From Bacteroidota bacterium (GTDB lineage: Bacteria; Bacteroidota; Bacteroidia; Bacteroidales; GCA-2748055), in NCBI GenBank assembly GCA_030642565.1, contig DAOWNM010000153.1, forward strand, positions 1 through 6,650: DNA of 6,650 nucleotides. Reading direction: 5' to 3'. The notes beneath the pieces were generated by a model. The model was given only the letters and a program-made list of their open reading frames with translations. It searched no databases and was not told the origin of the DNA. Within the stretch, counting starts at the first letter, position 1. Each line of letters starts with the position of its first letter. Shown piece by piece: positions 1-6,650 of this stretch. Position numbers and translations under genes: made by a program.

Positions 1-1238
1 GCATCACCCTAATCTCCTGTGAGGATAGATGTTTACAAACCTATGTGGCCAATGTACCAATCTATATGTCGTACGATGAACTTCGTTCCTCCTTCGAGGT
101 GATTACCGGAGCTTCCATGGTAAAGCCGGGAAAGATCTGTTTTTACGGATCCCATATGTTTATAAATGAATACCAGAAAGGGATCCATGTGGTGGATCTT
201 TCCGATCCCACAGATCCTGAACTTAAAGCATTTATCGAAGTGCCTGGCAATGTAGATATGGCTATCCGCAATGATCTGCTTTATGCCGATAGTTATGTGG
301 ACCTGCTGGTGATTGATATCTCCGATCCTGAACAGCCCACACTGACCAAAAGGGTCGAGGATCTGTTCGAATACATTATACCTCCTTACGATTATGACTA
401 TCCGCTGGATGAGATTGACCAGGAGAAGGGGGTCATTACCGGATACGATATAAAGAAAATTACACGCGAAATATACCATAACCCCCACCCCTGGCCCATC
501 TACTATGACTACGGTCTTTCATCAAGTTTCGATGCTGGCGGAGGATCTGCTTCAAATAGCAACACTTATGGTGTGGGAGGCTCCATGGCACGCTTTATCA
601 CCTACGATGATTACCTCTATTTATTGGAAAGCTCATGGAAACTAAAGAGTATCAACATTGCCAACACCGACAACCTGGTGGTGGAAAACAGGCTCTCCCT
701 CTGGGGCAGTGTGGAGACGGTATTTATTGCAGATGATTATATGTATGTGGGCACCTCTAACGGCATGCATATTCTGGATCTGGCTAACCCCGCCTCTCCC
801 AATCTCCTCTCCTCCTACCAGCATATTACCGCTTACGACCCGGTTGTTGTAGAGGGCGACAGGGCTTATGTGACCCTTCGTGCGAGGAACAACAGTGGTG
901 GAACCCAGAGCCTGCTGGAGGTAGTCGACATCTCCGACAAAAAAAATCCCAATCTGCTCTACTCATTTCCCATGACCGAACCATACGGCCTGGGTATCGA
1001 TAACGGAATCCTTTTTGTCTGCGAAGGGAAGTACGGCTTGAAGGTGTACGATGCCACATACGAAAACAGCATTACCTCTCATAGAATTGCAATGTTTCCA
1101 GGGATCAATGCTTATGATGTGATTCCAATGGAGAGTTTTCTCTTTATGATTGGCGAGGATGGTTTCTATATCTACGATTACTCCGATCTGAATAGTATTT
1201 CCCTCCTGGGAACCCTGCTCATAACCGCTTCAGAATAG
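1..1238 (+). CDS. LVIVD-repeat beta-propeller lipoprotein (5' end cut off by window edge)
   Basis: The reading frame is open to the left edge (first full codon at 3), so the gene is 5'-partial. The first visible residues are ITLISCEDRC, where LISC fits the signal peptidase II lipobox; the true start and most of the signal peptide lie outside. The GTG at 45 is inside the mature protein and is not the start. Repeat cores of LVIVD type (hydrophobic strand, then D-[ILY]-[SA]-[DN]-P-like turn) occur near nt 180 (GIHVVDLSDP), 303 (LLVIDISDP), 645, 762 (MHILDLANP), 912 (LEVVDISD), 1035 (GLKVYDAT) and 1161 (FYIYDYSD): seven units about 40-50 residues apart, except for a long insert after the second that carries a Gly/Ser-rich stretch (nt about 519-590). 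This predicts a seven-bladed propeller anchored in the envelope. The molecular role is unknown; binding is a guess from the fold. Tandem stops TAG TAG end it. Family assignment is firm, function is not. Confidence 0.88.
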   Translation, partial: ITLISCEDRCLQTYVANVPIYMSYDELRSSFEVITGASMVKPGKICFYGSHMFINEYQKGIHVVDLSDPTDPELKAFIEVPGNVDMAIRNDLLYADSYVDLLVIDISDPEQPTLTKRVEDLFEYIIPPYDYDYPLDEIDQEKGVITGYDIKKITREIYHNPHPWPIYYDYGLSSSFDAGGGSASNSNTYGVGGSMARFITYDDYLYLLESSWKLKSINIANTDNLVVENRLSLWGSVETVFIADDYMYVGTSNGMHILDLANPASPNLLSSYQHITAYDPVVVEGDRAYVTLRARNNSGGTQSLLEVVDISDKKNPNLLYSFPMTEPYGLGIDNGILFVCEGKYGLKVYDATYENSITSHRIAMFPGINAYDVIPMESFLFMIGEDGFYIYDYSDLNSISLLGTLLITASE

Positions 1239-1263
1239 TAGCGGAAATTTGACCGATTTTAGC

Positions 1264-1271
1264 TATTTTTG
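1264..1271 (+). promoter_or_regulatory. Candidate Bacteroidota -7 promoter box for ffh-folD
   Basis: TATTTTTG matches the Bacteroidota housekeeping -7 consensus TAnnTTTG exactly and lies 26 bp upstream of the ffh ATG, in the only sizeable gap before the operon. It predicts a transcription start around 1275-1280 and a leader of roughly 20 nt. No well-placed -33 TTTG is present: the nearest, at 1248-1251, leaves only 12 bp instead of about 19-21. The box sits in a T-rich run, so a chance match is possible. Confidence 0.5.
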
Positions 1272-1295
1272 CAGCTTGATAATTGAATCAACTGC
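1271..1295 (+). repeat. Imperfect inverted repeat abutting the ffh start
   Basis: The left arm GCAGCTTGAT (1271-1280) pairs with the right arm ATCAACTGC (1287-1295) around the loop AATTGA, giving nine base pairs with a single bulged C. The right arm ends two bases before the ffh ATG. There is no following T tract, so it is not a standard terminator for the upstream gene. It overlaps the predicted transcription start and could be an operator or a leader hairpin covering the ribosome-binding region, or it could be chance. Confidence 0.45.
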
Positions 1296-1297
1296 AG

Positions 1298-2614
1298 ATG
1301 TTTGAAAATCTATCAGAGAGACTTGAGCGCTCCTTTAAAATGCTCAAGGGACAGGGACGGATCACCGAGATCAATGTAGCGGAGACCCTGAAAGATGTGA
1401 GACGGGCCCTTCTGGATGCCGATGTTAACTTTAAAATAGCCAAACAGTTTACAGAAGAGGTCAGGGAAGAGGCGCTGGGTCAGGAAATTCTGACATCACT
1501 GAAGCCCTCGGAGATAATGGTCAAGATCGTTCATGACCACCTGACCAAACTGATGGGAGGTGAAAATGTGGCTGTCAACCTGAAAGGAAATCCAACAGTA
1601 ATCCTGATTGCAGGATTGCAGGGTTCAGGTAAGACCACCTTTTCGGGAAAACTGGCCAACCATCTGAAAATCAAACAGGGAAAACAACCCCTGCTTGTGG
1701 CAGGCGACGTCTACCGCCCTGCTGCCATCGAGCAGTTGAAGGTGGTGGGGGAACAGGTCAATGTCCCGGTTTACACCGAAGAGGGAAACATGAACCCGGT
1801 AAAAATTGCAAAAGCAGCTGTTAAAGAGGCCAGGCAGAAAGGATATAATACAGTTATTGTCGATACCGCAGGCCGACTGGCCATTGACGAGGAGATGATG
1901 AAGGAGATTGCAGCCATCAAGGATGCAGTCACTCCCCATGAGATTCTCTTTGTGGTCGACTCCATGACAGGACAGGATGCGGTCAATACCGCCAGGGAGT
2001 TTAATGAAAGGCTCGATTATGATGGTGTGGTGCTAACCAAACTGGATGGTGATACCCGGGGTGGTGCAGCTCTCTCGATCCGATCTGTGGTAGACAAACC
2101 GATCAAGTTTGTGGGAACAGGTGAGAAGATGGATGCTCTGGATGCCTTCCACCCCAAAAGGATGGCGGACAGGATTCTTGGCATGGGTGATATCGTTTCG
2201 CTGGTGGAAAAGGCCCAGGAACAGTATGACCAGGAAGAGGCCCGCAAACTGCAGAAAAAAATCGCTAAGAATCAGTTTGATTTTACCGATTTTATGTCTC
2301 AAATCCAGCAGATTAAAAAAATGGGGAATATCAAGGATCTGGCAGGCATGATTCCCGGTATGGGCAAGGCCATGAAAAACCTGGATATGGATGATGATGC
2401 CTTCAAGGGAATTGAGGCGATTATCAACTCCATGACACCCGATGAACGTATAAATCCGGCCCTTTTAAATGGAAGCAGGAGAAAAAGAATTGCAGATGGC
2501 AGTGGGACAACCGTTCAGGAGGTCAACAGGTTGGTCAAACAGTTTGAGGAGACAAGGAAAATGATGAAGATGATGACCACAGGAAAGAAAATGCGCATTC
2601 CAAACATGAGATAA
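1298..2614 (+). CDS. ffh: Signal recognition particle protein, SRP54 GTPase
   Basis: Ffh binds 4.5S/SRP RNA and signal sequences of nascent inner-membrane proteins and, through GTP hydrolysis with FtsY, delivers ribosomes to the Sec translocon. The 438-aa length is normal. The N-domain helical bundle spans about residues 1-90. The G domain has the P-loop GLQGSGKTT (106-114), DVYRPAA (137-143), DTAGR (189-193), TKLD (247-250) and GTGEK (273-277). The Met-rich M domain runs from about 328 to 425, with the finger-loop stretch MIPGMGKAM (351-359) and the RNA-binding NGSRRKRIADGSG (391-403). An in-frame TTG at 1283 would add five residues, but the ATG at 1298 gives MFENLSERLERSF, the usual family start, so it is preferred. 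All key residues are present. It shares a transcript with folD, whose ATG follows one base after this stop. The SRP RNA gene is not in the window. Confidence 0.97.
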   Translation: MFENLSERLERSFKMLKGQGRITEINVAETLKDVRRALLDADVNFKIAKQFTEEVREEALGQEILTSLKPSEIMVKIVHDHLTKLMGGENVAVNLKGNPTVILIAGLQGSGKTTFSGKLANHLKIKQGKQPLLVAGDVYRPAAIEQLKVVGEQVNVPVYTEEGNMNPVKIAKAAVKEARQKGYNTVIVDTAGRLAIDEEMMKEIAAIKDAVTPHEILFVVDSMTGQDAVNTAREFNERLDYDGVVLTKLDGDTRGGAALSIRSVVDKPIKFVGTGEKMDALDAFHPKRMADRILGMGDIVSLVEKAQEQYDQEEARKLQKKIAKNQFDFTDFMSQIQQIKKMGNIKDLAGMIPGMGKAMKNLDMDDDAFKGIEAIINSMTPDERINPALLNGSRRKRIADGSGTTVQEVNRLVKQFEETRKMMKMMTTGKKMRIPNMR

Positions 2615-2615
2615 T

Positions 2616-3491
2616 ATGCAATTAATTGATGGTAAAACTACAGCAAAGGAGATCAAAGCAGAGATCAAAGCAGAAGTAGATTCAATGGTTTTGGCCGGCC
2701 ACCGGTCACCTCACCTGGCAGCTATTCTGGTGGGTCACGACGGAGGCAGCGAAATCTATGTTGCTTATAAGATCAAAGATTGTGAAGAGGTGGGGTTCAA
2801 ATCCTCCCTGGTCCGTTTCGAAGATGATGTAAAAGAGGAAGTGCTCCTTGAGAAGATTCGCGAGCTCAACGGTGATCCCGGACTGGATGGCTTTATTGTT
2901 CAGCTGCCTCTGCCCGGACATATCAATGAGCAAATGGTCATTGAAACCATCAATCCCGCCAAAGATGTGGACGGGTTTCACCCGGTAAATGTGGGCCGGA
3001 CGGTCATCGGACTCCCCTCCTATGTCTCTGCCACCCCTTCCGGAATTATTGAACTGTTAAAACGCTATCATATTGAAACCTCAGGAAAACACTGTGTGGT
3101 GGTGGGCAGAAGTAATATTGTGGGAAGGCCCATGAGCATACTTATGTCACAGAAATCAATCAACGCAACGGTTACTGTGGCACATAGCCGTACAAAAGAT
3201 CTGGAAACACTGTGTGCATCGGCTGATATTTTGATCGCGGCCCTTGGAGCTCCTGGTTTTATAAAGGAGCATATGGTAAAGGAGGGTGCGGTGGTTATCG
3301 ATGTGGGAACAACTCGTGTTCCTTCCAGCGAAACCAAATCGGGTTTCCGTCTTAAAGGAGATGTGATATTTGAAGAAGTAGCACCAAAATGTTCCTTTAT
3401 AACACCTGTTCCGGGTGGAGTAGGTCCCATGACCAGGGTATCTCTGCTTAGCAATACACTTCTTGCCGCTAAAGGAAATATATATCGCTAG
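2616..3491 (+). CDS. folD: Bifunctional methylenetetrahydrofolate dehydrogenase / methenyltetrahydrofolate cyclohydrolase
   Basis: FolD oxidises 5,10-methylene-THF to 5,10-methenyl-THF with NADP+ and hydrolyses it to 10-formyl-THF, supplying one-carbon units for purine and formyl-Met synthesis in the cytoplasm. The 291-aa length is usual. Visible motifs are the catalytic segment YVAYKIKDCEEVGF with Tyr48 and Lys52 (equivalent to E. coli Tyr50 and Lys54), VQLPLP with Gln96, KDVDGFHP with Asp119, the dinucleotide-binding VVVGRSNIVGRPM (161-173), and the C-terminal TPVPGGVGPMT (263-273). The position that is often Cys in the P-C-T-P motif is Ala here (SATPSG, 138-143). The start ATG lies one base after the ffh stop, so the two are almost certainly translated from one mRNA. 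An in-frame 12-bp tandem repeat lies near the 5' end. All catalytic residues look intact. Confidence 0.97.
   Translation: MQLIDGKTTAKEIKAEIKAEVDSMVLAGHRSPHLAAILVGHDGGSEIYVAYKIKDCEEVGFKSSLVRFEDDVKEEVLLEKIRELNGDPGLDGFIVQLPLPGHINEQMVIETINPAKDVDGFHPVNVGRTVIGLPSYVSATPSGIIELLKRYHIETSGKHCVVVGRSNIVGRPMSILMSQKSINATVTVAHSRTKDLETLCASADILIAALGAPGFIKEHMVKEGAVVIDVGTTRVPSSETKSGFRLKGDVIFEEVAPKCSFITPVPGGVGPMTRVSLLSNTLLAAKGNIYR
2649..2672 (+). repeat. Perfect 12-bp tandem repeat inside folD
   Basis: Two adjacent identical copies of GAGATCAAAGCA encode EIKA-EIKA (residues 12-19) in the first helix of FolD. Because the unit is four codons, gain or loss of a copy would keep the frame and change only helix length. 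It is probably a slippage product or chance within a Lys/Glu-rich helix. Confidence 0.85.
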
Positions 3492-3527
3492 GAATCCGTT
3501 TATCAACCGGAATCTAAAACCACGACC

Positions 3528-5432
3528 ATGAAACGACTGTTGTTCCTGGTGCTGGCTACCCTGGTGGCCTGTACACTATCAGCACAAAAAACCATTGAAT
3601 CGGATTCAATCCACATCGATTCACTCACTATCGAGCCTCAATTCAGTACGCCGGCTGCCTGGGTCTATGTGGACCACGTGGTAAATACCAACACATTCTG
3701 GCAGTCACAACAGGATTCGGTAAGAAATGCTCTTCAGCGTCTCCTGGACCATAGCATGGAACCGTTTGATTCGATACGTTCCAGACTTATAAAGGAAAAT
3801 TTCAGTTTGGTTGATGTGCATATTGGCGATCCTCTTGTCACTGACAGCATTGAACTTAAGTGGTTGAACGATTCAACTTTCCTGGTGGATCCCCGGGGAT
3901 GGAGTTCCGACCTCTATCTGAAAAAGGAGACCAGGCTTATCTACCCCGAAGATACCACCAACCGCACCCTTCCAGTAATACCATTAGATTCCACTGTGTT
4001 ATCTGACTCCTCTGCCCTATCCGACACCCCTCTACCGGTTCCCGACACAGTTATCATCACATTGATCGACACATCGGCTATTGAGTCACTGGGGATCACC
4101 ATGCATTCATATCTTGATAACCAGATCACTCCCTCCCTGGATATAGCGGAGAGAACCGGTTTGATGACAGCCGACCGAAGCAGGGTACTCTATTACATAC
4201 CTGGAATCATATGGAAAGCCTCTGGGAATTCACCTTTTTTGATTATGGAGGGAGAACACCAGCTCGATTCGCTGCAGTATGCTGTAAACACACTGCTTGA
4301 CTTTACCAGCGAACGCGACTCTACCATCCTGTGGGTTAATGATATGTACGGGGGTAAGAGCCCCTTCTGGCTATCCCGGGGCGATGATGAAGCATACCGG
4401 TTCTGGGTAAAGAATTACAACAATGATTCCATCACCATCTGGATAGGAAATCCAGCTCCCAATGAGATCAGCCTGATGCTGGAGGATGATGTGAGCATCA
4501 ACCGCCTGATGAAAGAGGATATCCATTACCTTCCTGAATTTGTGAAAATGCCGGAAAGATCACTTGTCCCCATGGCGATGCTTGAAGCTGAACCCATCTA
4601 CTGGAATTATGCATTCAGGAGTGTATTTACACTGAACCAGACCTACCTCACCAACTGGACCAAAGGAGGAGAGAGCTCTTTCAGCTCCATGATGGACCTG
4701 CTGGGAGAAGCTACCTATAACAACAAAGAAGCCAATTCGCAATGGATCAATACCATGAGGCTGAAGTTCGGGACCCTTAGCACTGATGAGAAGGGATTCC
4801 GCAAGAACCACGATCTGTTCGAGATCAACTCCAAATTTAACCAGAATGCCTGGGGAAAGATTGGGATGAGTGCCTCATTCTATATGAAGAACCAGCTGGC
4901 TAAAGGGTATGATTTCCCCAACGACTCGGTACCTGTCTCCAAATTCTTAAATCCCACTACCCTCACAGTTGGTCTCGGTTTCGAATACAAACCATTTAAG
5001 AATACTACCATCAACATGGCCCCACTGTCGTATAAAAACACTTTTGTACTGGATACTGCCCTGATCGACCAGACCAAACATGGTATTGAGGAGGGATTTA
5101 TGTCCAAACAGGAGATGGGTACACAGATTGTTATCAACAACAAGATCAGTCCATACAAGGATCTGACCTTTGTTAACCGCATCAGATTATTCTCTAACTA
5201 TCTGGATAACCCTCAGAATGTGGATGTGGACTGGGAATTAATCATGGATCAGAAGATCAACTGGTTCTTCTCCATCCGCTTAAACCTTCATCTGATCTAT
5301 GATGATGATATCCGTTTTGCAGTGCTTGATTCGGAGGGAGCACCCATCCTTTTACCAGACGGCAGTGAAAAGAAGGTTGCTAAAACTCAGTTCAAGGAGT
5401 TTATCGGACTCTCTTTGCAGTTTAATTTCTGA
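3528..5432 (+). CDS. Secreted DUF3078 protein with long duplicated N-terminal half
   Basis: The 634-aa product starts with a signal peptide (MKRLLFLVLATLVACTLSAQ). Cleavage after LSA before Gln20 suits Bacteroidota SPase I, but LVAC (12-15) is also a perfect lipobox. The C-terminal part from about 355 to the end matches DUF3078 by its NQTYLTNWTKGGESS stretch (370-384), followed by alternating beta-like strands, and it ends in Phe (LSLQFNF), as outer-membrane barrels do. The N-terminal 340 residues hold two related segments (about 57-142 and 239-331) separated by a Pro/Ser/Asp/Thr-rich linker (about 142-182). Outer-membrane or periplasmic location is inferred; the biochemical role of DUF3078 is unknown. 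The gene follows folD by 36 bp with no clear promoter or terminator between, so read-through is likely. Its TGA directly abuts the stop of the convergent TPR gene. The start is the only Met that gives a signal peptide. Confidence 0.85.
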   Translation: MKRLLFLVLATLVACTLSAQKTIESDSIHIDSLTIEPQFSTPAAWVYVDHVVNTNTFWQSQQDSVRNALQRLLDHSMEPFDSIRSRLIKENFSLVDVHIGDPLVTDSIELKWLNDSTFLVDPRGWSSDLYLKKETRLIYPEDTTNRTLPVIPLDSTVLSDSSALSDTPLPVPDTVIITLIDTSAIESLGITMHSYLDNQITPSLDIAERTGLMTADRSRVLYYIPGIIWKASGNSPFLIMEGEHQLDSLQYAVNTLLDFTSERDSTILWVNDMYGGKSPFWLSRGDDEAYRFWVKNYNNDSITIWIGNPAPNEISLMLEDDVSINRLMKEDIHYLPEFVKMPERSLVPMAMLEAEPIYWNYAFRSVFTLNQTYLTNWTKGGESSFSSMMDLLGEATYNNKEANSQWINTMRLKFGTLSTDEKGFRKNHDLFEINSKFNQNAWGKIGMSASFYMKNQLAKGYDFPNDSVPVSKFLNPTTLTVGLGFEYKPFKNTTINMAPLSYKNTFVLDTALIDQTKHGIEEGFMSKQEMGTQIVINNKISPYKDLTFVNRIRLFSNYLDNPQNVDVDWELIMDQKINWFFSIRLNLHLIYDDDIRFAVLDSEGAPILLPDGSEKKVAKTQFKEFIGLSLQFNF

Positions 5433-6563
5433 TCAGTTAATAGTCTGCTGCAGGGATTCTTGTTCCCCTTTCATCTGAAGTTGGTTATAGAGCTGATTGA
5501 GCTTGGAAATTATCTCCTCATTGTGGGGATCCAGCTCATAGGATTTTTTAAGCCATTTTACAGCTTCTCTGAATATATCCAGATATTGTTCCCTGATCTC
5601 CCTGTACTCATCGTTTTCAGTGATCCCTAGAGCCGATTCATGCAGATCGATCCCGACATTGTAGTAGCTCAATCCAATATGGTAGTATAGCAAAGGTCTG
5701 TCATGGCAAAGTTCAGCTGCTTTCAGGAAACTTTTGATAGCCTCATCATAATTGTCCATCCTCCGGTAGACCAATCCTCTTGCCCAGTAAAATATGAAAT
5801 TTTCGGGCCTGGCCTCAATGGCCCTGTCCATTGCATTTATCGCAGGTTCCATTCTCCCTGAGGTGACCAGCTGGTTGACCAGGTACATGACCAGTGAATC
5901 CTCATATTGATAGAGCTCCACCCCCTCCATTATCACCTCTTCGCTACGAATGGTATCTCCGGATTGCAGATAGGCTACAGACAGCAGCAGGCTGGCTGTG
6001 GTGGAATGGGCATCTGCATGTAGTCCGTTCAGGTATTCAATAGCCTTTTCCCAGTTGTGACTTTCGTAAGCGGCCATGGCTGCATTATAGACCAGGTTTG
6101 TATCGGTTTTGGCTGAGATTAAATCACTTTCACCAATCAAAAGTGCATGCTCAAATGCACGTAAAGACTCCAGGTACTCTCTCTTCTTATAGAGCTCTTC
6201 ACCCATGGTCCTGAAATCGTTTGCAAGCAAGTAATATTTCTGACTTATGGCAGTGTGCAACCGCTCTCTCACATCTAGTTCCAGGGCCTTCTCATAGGAA
6301 TCGTACGCCACAAACAACTGATCGGGATAGAGTTTGTTCTTCACACCCGCCTCATAAGCAGTTTGACAGAGTAAGCCCTTTGCATAGTAGGTGCGGGGCC
6401 ACCTGGAGGTCTTGTCATTCAATACTGCAAGTTCGATGGCCTCCTTGGCATCATCGTACTTTTCATTATCAATCATCTGCATTACAGCCATCACCTTGCT
6501 TTTCTGACTCCACAGGGAGAGCGTCAGGCCCAGGAGAAGAATTGTTACAATGCTCTGCTTCAT
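5433..6563 (-). CDS. Secreted tetratricopeptide-repeat protein
   Basis: The 376-aa product begins MKQSIVTILLLGLTLSLWSQ, a signal peptide probably cut before Gln20, so it is periplasmic or envelope-associated. The rest is almost wholly helical, with TPR-like units near residues 55-97, 117-145, 155-183, 190-219, 223-254 and 255-288. The clearest is FYWARGLVYRRMDNYDEAIK (258-277) with the W/Y, G-Y and A positions of the consensus. A last unit (289-345) appears to be split by an insertion (about 305-327) before AVKWLKKSYELDP, and residues 346-363 look like a capping helix. TPR arrays bind partner proteins; no partner or catalytic domain is visible. It starts 24 bp after the stop of the argS fragment with no promoter box in between, so it is probably cotranscribed with argS. 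Its TGA abuts the convergent DUF3078 gene. Confidence 0.85.
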   Translation of the reverse strand: MKQSIVTILLLGLTLSLWSQKSKVMAVMQMIDNEKYDDAKEAIELAVLNDKTSRWPRTYYAKGLLCQTAYEAGVKNKLYPDQLFVAYDSYEKALELDVRERLHTAISQKYYLLANDFRTMGEELYKKREYLESLRAFEHALLIGESDLISAKTDTNLVYNAAMAAYESHNWEKAIEYLNGLHADAHSTTASLLLSVAYLQSGDTIRSEEVIMEGVELYQYEDSLVMYLVNQLVTSGRMEPAINAMDRAIEARPENFIFYWARGLVYRRMDNYDEAIKSFLKAAELCHDRPLLYYHIGLSYYNVGIDLHESALGITENDEYREIREQYLDIFREAVKWLKKSYELDPHNEEIISKLNQLYNQLQMKGEQESLQQTIN

Positions 6564-6574
6564 GCTATTAAATT

Positions 6575-6586
6575 ACCATCTATGGT
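6575..6586. repeat. Short palindrome between argS and the TPR gene
   Basis: ACCAT-CT-ATGGT is a perfect 5-bp inverted repeat with a 2-base centre, filling half of the 24-bp gap just after the argS stop on the minus strand. The loop is too short for a normal RNA hairpin and no T tract follows directly. It may be a protein site or chance. Confidence 0.25.
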
Positions 6587-6587
6587 T

Positions 6588-6650
6588 TTACATACGCTCA
6601 GGCACCTCGATGCCCAGAAGCTCCATACCTGACTCAATCATGTTCCCCGC
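6588..6650 (-). CDS. argS: Arginyl-tRNA synthetase, C-terminal end only (5' part beyond the window)
   Basis: Reading the minus strand from the right edge gives 20 codons ending ...SGMELLGIEVPERM, then TAA at 6590-6588. The tail L-L-G-I-x-x-P-E-R-M is the characteristic end of the class I arginyl-tRNA synthetase, at the close of its DALR anticodon-binding domain. ArgRS charges tRNA-Arg with arginine in the cytoplasm. Only the tail is visible, so intactness of the catalytic HIGH-type motif cannot be judged. The secreted TPR gene follows 24 bp downstream on the same strand. The call depends on a short but distinctive motif. Confidence 0.82.
   Translation of the reverse strand, partial: AGNMIESGMELLGIEVPERM

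Noticed and set aside
33..488. 151-codon open frame on the minus strand inside the LVIVD gene
   Set aside because: It lies fully antisense to a gene with clear repeats, and the translation shows no recognisable domain, signal or start context.
1248..1251. TTTG as a -33 element for the ffh promoter
   Set aside because: The spacing to the -7 box is 12 bp, far shorter than the roughly 19-21 bp expected for Bacteroidota promoters.
1283..1297. Alternative TTG start for ffh, five codons upstream
   Set aside because: The family normally begins MFENLSxRLE, which matches ATG at 1298; the TTG also lies inside the hairpin close to the predicted transcription start.
3068..3454. 128-codon minus-strand open frame opposite folD
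   Set aside because: It is a shadow of the conserved folD reading frame; no family resemblance.
3496..3510. Possible small hairpin between folD and the DUF3078 gene (CCGTT/AACCGG with a bulge)
   Set aside because: It has only five pairs plus a bulge and no T tract after it, so it is too weak to call a terminator or regulator.
3492..3527. Search for a separate promoter for the DUF3078 gene
   Set aside because: No TAnnTTTG match in the 36-bp gap; a promoter inside folD cannot be excluded, but none stood out.
6221..6571. 116-codon plus-strand open frame opposite the start of the TPR gene
   Set aside because: The composition (many His, Ser, Arg and Cys) is typical of a spurious antisense frame, and it overlaps the signal-peptide end of a well-supported gene.

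Overview
The window looks like chromosomal DNA from a member of the Bacteroidota, most likely the Bacteroidales/Marinilabiliales side of the phylum. This rests on several signs: an LVIVD-repeat lipoprotein and a DUF3078 outer-membrane protein, both typical of that phylum; signal peptides ending in (A/S)-Q; start codons without clear Shine-Dalgarno sequences but with A-rich leaders; and a TAnnTTTG-type -7 promoter box ahead of ffh. Base composition and codon use look even throughout. I see no mobile element, CRISPR array, tRNA or rRNA.

Layout: positions 1-1238 (+) hold the 3' part of an LVIVD-repeat beta-propeller lipoprotein gene whose start lies off the left edge. After a 59-bp gap with a promoter candidate and a small inverted repeat come ffh (1298-2614, SRP GTPase) and, one base later, folD (2616-3491, methylene-THF dehydrogenase/cyclohydrolase), clearly one transcription unit. 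After 36 bp follows a 634-aa secreted protein with a C-terminal DUF3078 domain and an unusually long N-terminal half (3528-5432). On the minus strand, the last 20 codons of a probable argS enter from the right edge (6588-6650), followed 24 bp downstream by a secreted TPR protein (5433-6563). The plus- and minus-strand genes converge at 5432/5433 with no base between their stop codons.

Functionally the region mixes housekeeping genes (protein targeting, one-carbon metabolism, tRNA charging) with three exported Bacteroidota proteins of unknown role. ffh acts in inner-membrane targeting, but nothing here shows a direct link to the exported neighbours. This is largely an ordinary core region. The points most worth a second look are the internal duplication in the N-terminal half of the DUF3078 protein, the hairpin abutting the ffh start, the zero-gap convergent 3' ends, and the lipobox recovered upstream of a misleading GTG start in the first gene. 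I found no evidence for a new defence, mobile or RNA-guided system.
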